In this document: piece by piece, positions 60,935-64,000 of the stretch | Position numbering within the stretch: the first letter of the stretch is position 1 | Layout of the letters: the number at the start of each line of letters is the position of its first letter | Assembly (NCBI GenBank): GCA_047601145.1 | Contig: JASGJW010000001.1 | Coordinates: 1,054,001 to 1,118,000 of the forward strand | Direction: 5' to 3' | From: UBA7672 sp047601145 | GTDB lineage: Bacteria > Pseudomonadota > Alphaproteobacteria > Caulobacterales > Hyphomonadaceae | DNA length: 64,000 nt | Position numbers and translations under genes: made by a program | Notes under the pieces: model-generated | Told to the model about the DNA's origin: nothing | Seen by the model: the letters and a program-made list of their open reading frames with translations, nothing else | Databases searched by the model: none

Positions 60935-61837
60935 ATGCGGTTGGGCTTCGGGTTGCTCGTTCTGTCCGTTTGCACGACCGCCTGTTCGGACGACAGGGCC
61001 GCGCGCGTCGCCGCCGAATGGGGCTGCGGACCGGTCGAGGGGATAAAGGCGATCAGCGGCGAGAGAGCGCCAGCGTGGATCCTTGTCGGGGAAATGACCG
61101 AAACCGTCGAGGCGCCGGCCGCCATCACCGATATCGCCTGCAATCTTGCAGCAGGTGGTGAGAAACTCTTCGTCGGCGTGCAGGACTATTTCGGAGGCGC
61201 TACCGACGCCGAGACGAAGATGCTTGCGGACCTCGAGATGCTCGCAAGGAAAGGCGCGCCGATTGTCCTCGCCACGATCGGTGGCGAGGACCATCCGTAT
61301 GCGGTGTACGAGAAGTCCAGGGCCGAAAAGGCGTGGGCAAAGGCGCTGACAGAGAAGGTCGTCGCCACAGGCGCCAGGCACGCGTTGCTTTTCGTCTCGC
61401 GCGCGGATGCGATCAGCGAACCGATCCCTCCCAGCGGCGAGCGTTTCGCGGGCTACAGCCCGATGCCCGTCTTCCTTGAAGGCAGCGTCATCAGTCTCGA
61501 AGTGGCGGGCAGTCCATTCCGGGGCGCGTCTGGGCCGGCGGTTCGCATTCATCCACGGGCGAAGGACGGCTTCAGCGGGGTACTTGCCCTTGCCAGCCTG
61601 ACGCGGCCCGCAATCGCCACACCATCCGGACACGAGGCGGAGCCGGAAGGGATTGCCACTGCTGTGGCGCCGGAAGAGGCCACGGAAGCCACACGACAGG
61701 CAGAGATTGAAAGAATGGCGCAGGAAGCCGTAGGCCATCTCAACGGCGAATACGCCCCCTCGCCTCCGGTATCGGAGGAAGAGCGTGCAAAGCTCTTGCG
61801 GGACCTGTTCCACAGCTTGCCACAAGCGCCCGAATAA
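60935..61837 (+). CDS. Hypothetical lipoprotein with haem-uptake/erythromycin-esterase-like segment
   Basis: A 300-residue lipoprotein (lipobox TTAC). The ATG at 60935 has GGGAGGA six bases upstream. The part WILVGEMTETVEAPAAITDIACNLAAGGEKLFVGVQD resembles the start of ChaN/erythromycin-esterase-like folds ('ilGE.H.t.e.p..v..l...g..v.vglE'). The later catalytic His/Glu set is not evident. Function unknown. Confidence 0.65.
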   Translation: MRLGFGLLVLSVCTTACSDDRAARVAAEWGCGPVEGIKAISGERAPAWILVGEMTETVEAPAAITDIACNLAAGGEKLFVGVQDYFGGATDAETKMLADLEMLARKGAPIVLATIGGEDHPYAVYEKSRAEKAWAKALTEKVVATGARHALLFVSRADAISEPIPPSGERFAGYSPMPVFLEGSVISLEVAGSPFRGASGPAVRIHPRAKDGFSGVLALASLTRPAIATPSGHEAEPEGIATAVAPEEATEATRQAEIERMAQEAVGHLNGEYAPSPPVSEEERAKLLRDLFHSLPQAPE

Positions 61838-61936
61838 TCGCCTTCCGTGAGGGCATTGTTTGGCAGGCGCTGGCGGTTGCGCAGCGCCTCACAAAGCGCG
61901 ACAAGGGGCGCCAAGGACACAAGTCAGGAGCTCCCC

Positions 61937-62239
61937 ATGGATCTTGCCGCTCTCACCGCCCGCGTTCAATCGGCCCTCGGGCCGGGCTCGGGTTTCGACA
62001 AGAAGGTCAAGTTCGACTTCGGTTCGGTCGGCAAGCTTTTCATCGATGGCGCGGCTGGCAAGGCCTCGAACGAGGATGGCGCTGCTGACGCGACCATCAC
62101 CGTCGCCTTCGACGACTTCCTGAAGCTGGCCCAGGGCGCGCTCGACCCGACGATGGCCTTCATGCAGGGCAAGCTCAAAGTCGCCGGCGACATGGGCGTT
62201 GCGATGAAGCTCCAGTCGCTGTTCTCCAAGCTGAAGTAA
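61937..62239 (+). CDS. SCP2 sterol-binding domain protein
   Basis: A 100-residue stand-alone SCP2 domain that binds lipids or fatty acyl chains in a hydrophobic tunnel. Family features: KVKFDFGSVGKLFIDG, ATITVAFDDFLKLAQGALDPTMAFMQGKLKVAGDM. ATG 61937 has AGGAGCTCC upstream. It is directly followed by a hydrolase gene, 4 bases away. Confidence 0.93.
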   Translation: MDLAALTARVQSALGPGSGFDKKVKFDFGSVGKLFIDGAAGKASNEDGAADATITVAFDDFLKLAQGALDPTMAFMQGKLKVAGDMGVAMKLQSLFSKLK

Positions 62240-62243
62240 CGCG

Positions 62244-63209
62244 ATGGCTGACGGCGCCTCGAAGCAGGAAGTCGGCCAGCACGATCTCGTCCTCGTGCCG
62301 GATAACCCGCCGCCGCAAGGCGCCGAGGTCATCTGGTACGAGGTGCGGGGCCTTCGCCTGCGCATGTTCTATGCGCCCGAGCCGAAGGACAATCACGTCA
62401 AGACCCGCGGCCTCGCCATCGTCTGCCCGGGCCGCACCGAATTCATCGAGAAGTATTTCGAGGTCGCGCGCGACCTGCAGGCGCGCGGTTTCGCCGTCGC
62501 CATCTTCGACTGGCCAGGGCAGGGACTTTCCGAGCGCCCGTTGAAGAACCCGCTTGCGGGGCACATCAAGGCTTACAGCTGGTATGTCGAGGCGCTGGTG
62601 AAGGGCCTCGACAAGATCGACCACCGCGCCCCGAAGACCTGGGTGCTGGTCGCTCATTCCATGGGCGGCGCGATCTCGCTCGAAGCGTTGCGTACGCGCG
62701 CGCTCACGGTGAAGGCGGCGGTGTTCTCGTCTCCGATGTGGGGCATACCGATCTGGTTTTTCCAGCGCTGGTACGGTTACACCATGCGTGCGCTTGGCTT
62801 CGGCGCGATGCAGGCGCGCCCGCCGCAGCCCGACGAGACATTCGAGAACAACCAGCTCACGCATGATGAGAAACGCTGGCGTCTTTATCGCCGACTGATC
62901 GAAGCCGAGCCGAAGCTGGCGCTTGGCGAGCCGACGATCGCTTGGGTGGTCGCTTCCCTCAATGTGTTCCGCGAGTTCTTCGCGCCGAATGCTCTCGACC
63001 ACATCCGTGACCTGCCGACGCTGATTGCGATGGCTTCGGAAGAAACGATCGTGAAGAAGGCCGCACAGCGGAAACTCGCGCGCCGTTTCAAGAACGAGAA
63101 GCTGATCAATATCCAGGGCGCCGGCCACGAAATCCTGATGGAAACCGACGAACGCCGCGATCAGTTCTGGAAAGGTTTCGAGGACGTCTGCCGCAAGGCA
63201 GGCATCTGA
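62244..63209 (+). CDS. Alpha/beta hydrolase, lysophospholipase-like
   Basis: A 321-residue S33/monoacylglycerol-lipase-like hydrolase. GRTEFIEKYFEVARDLQARGF, DWPGQGLSER and the nucleophile Ser in VAHSMGGAIS match the family, with the acid in the ASEETIV segment and base His in GAGHEIL. It probably acts on lysophospholipids or acylglycerols; the SCP2 protein next to it may supply lipid substrate (inference). Confidence 0.9.
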   Translation: MADGASKQEVGQHDLVLVPDNPPPQGAEVIWYEVRGLRLRMFYAPEPKDNHVKTRGLAIVCPGRTEFIEKYFEVARDLQARGFAVAIFDWPGQGLSERPLKNPLAGHIKAYSWYVEALVKGLDKIDHRAPKTWVLVAHSMGGAISLEALRTRALTVKAAVFSSPMWGIPIWFFQRWYGYTMRALGFGAMQARPPQPDETFENNQLTHDEKRWRLYRRLIEAEPKLALGEPTIAWVVASLNVFREFFAPNALDHIRDLPTLIAMASEETIVKKAAQRKLARRFKNEKLINIQGAGHEILMETDERRDQFWKGFEDVCRKAGI

Positions 63210-63215
63210 TCCCTC

Positions 63216-63821
63216 TCAGTGCAGCATGGGCGGATTATCGTCGCTGCTGTTGAGCAGGCTCTGCAGCGAGGATGACAGTGTGCGGTTCGACGCCGTGAGA
63301 CGGCGCTGGCGGAAGCGCTTGTTCTTCTGGCTTGTCAGCGCATCGATCGAGGAAGCCTGGTCGTCGGCCGACTCCTCTCCGGCAAAGACATAGGACGCAA
63401 CACCGTCACGCTGGGCAAACTGCTGCATCAGTTTCCGGGCCGTCTGCTCGGGCGAGGGACCACGCAGGATGCGGCGAAGCAGCCAGACCGCTCCATAAAG
63501 AGCGACGCCTGTGAGCACGAGGCCAATCAGGGCGGCGTTGCCGGCGCTGGCGATCCCATCGACAGCTGTCCGCGCAAAATCGGCGACGCTGGCGCGAATG
63601 GCGTCGTCCTGGATCGCGATCACGCTTGCTGCGCCCAGGGCAAGGCAGCCGATGCGGATGGGCCATTTCCAGCGGCGTTCAGCTTGCAGCTGGGTCTCGG
63701 CCCGCAACAGGTCCTGCCGCATCTCCTTGAGTATCTCGTCATGGCGGCGCGCGAGACTGAGCACTTCCACGACCATGGACGGCTCCAGCGTCACCGGCCT
63801 GGTTCCTGCGCGCGGTCTCAT
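63216..63821 (-). CDS. Hypothetical two-helix membrane protein
   Basis: A 201-residue protein; ATG 63821 has a strong GGGAGGA site upstream. A cytoplasmic helical N-terminus (LARRHDEILKEMRQDLLRAETQL) leads to two membrane helices (about 55-70 and 93-114), then a basic soluble region with a Ser-rich tail (SNRTLSSSLQSLLNSSD). It converges with the hydrolase gene six bases away. No family recognised. Confidence 0.6.
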   Translation of the reverse strand: MRPRAGTRPVTLEPSMVVEVLSLARRHDEILKEMRQDLLRAETQLQAERRWKWPIRIGCLALGAASVIAIQDDAIRASVADFARTAVDGIASAGNAALIGLVLTGVALYGAVWLLRRILRGPSPEQTARKLMQQFAQRDGVASYVFAGEESADDQASSIDALTSQKNKRFRQRRLTASNRTLSSSLQSLLNSSDDNPPMLH

Positions 63822-63937
63822 GCAATCCTCCCCGAACGTCCCGGGACAAGAGGAGCGCCTGCAGGCGCATGGTGCGCTGCCGGACATGGGACGCCGGAAA
63901 CAGAACGCTCCAGGCTGAAGCGTGTTCCCTCGAGGCG

Positions 63938-64000
63938 CTAGTAGTTTTGCGGATCGAGGCCGAGGGCTTCTGCCAGCGAGGCGACGGCCTTGTTCTCCTG
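63938..64000 (-). CDS. C-terminal fragment of a minus-strand gene
   Basis: The last 20 codons before a TAG at 63938, read on the minus strand up to the window edge: a helical segment (KAVASLAEALGLDPQNY). Too short to identify; the open frame continues outside the window. Confidence 0.55.
   Translation of the reverse strand, partial: QENKAVASLAEALGLDPQNY

Overview
The window is about 64 kb of GC-rich, densely coding DNA from a bacterial chromosome. It looks like an alphaproteobacterium near the Caulobacterales/Hyphomonadales (Hyphomonas-like). The grounds are the S21 and COQ9 proteins, a CYP153-type P450, a ROSE-type RNA thermometer ahead of hsp20, many short secreted lipoproteins and the overall codon style. 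This placement is inference; no rRNA or tRNA gene was found.

1-11.2 kb: a heme-binding DUF3365 lipoprotein (partial), small lipoproteins including an MliC-chagasin inhibitor fusion, an anchored trypsin-like protease overlapping pyrF, a hybrid histidine kinase, a ClpX-zinc-finger/HTH protein with operator-like palindromes, a PQQ- and heme-containing alcohol dehydrogenase, a DUF2167-like protein and an exported alpha/beta hydrolase.

11.16-15.16 kb: an accessory block bounded by two about 158 bp inverted repeats that share an identical 39 bp core. It holds two unrecognised AT-richer genes, a 5'-truncated esterase, a SnoaL-like protein and two related membrane proteins.

15.2-32.4 kb: lipoproteins, a quinone oxidoreductase, a SpoU methyltransferase, an NtrC-type regulator, a YegD-like Hsp70, an aldo/keto reductase plus GMC oxidoreductase pair, rpsU with an apparent AUA start, a COQ9 homologue, purE-purK, a diguanylate cyclase, a DUF1194 protein and a secreted protein of unknown function.

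32.5-42.6 kb: a TIR-TPR membrane protein, a DUF899/ArsR/DUF899 cluster with ArsR-type operators, an Asp/Glu racemase relative lacking one catalytic residue, and the translation operon ffh-chorismate mutase-rpsP-GNAT-rimM, followed by two glycosyltransferases.

43.6-50.8 kb: CYP153-type P450, PIG-L deacetylase, amidase, VOC protein, fhs and acyl-CoA dehydrogenase. 50.8-51.4 kb has no convincing gene but is rich in hairpins and may encode a structured RNA.

51.4-64 kb: tandem secreted paralogues, a degenerate GGDEF/EAL-like protein, a frameshifted GT4 glycosyltransferase, a GST-fold protein with an Arg-rich tail, a rhomboid protease, hsp20 with its ROSE element, a lipoprotein methyltransferase-like protein, hydrolases, an acyl-CoA carboxylase beta subunit, an SCP2 protein and an unknown membrane protein. 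Several convergent gene pairs overlap by four bases at their stop codons, which shows how compact the genome is.
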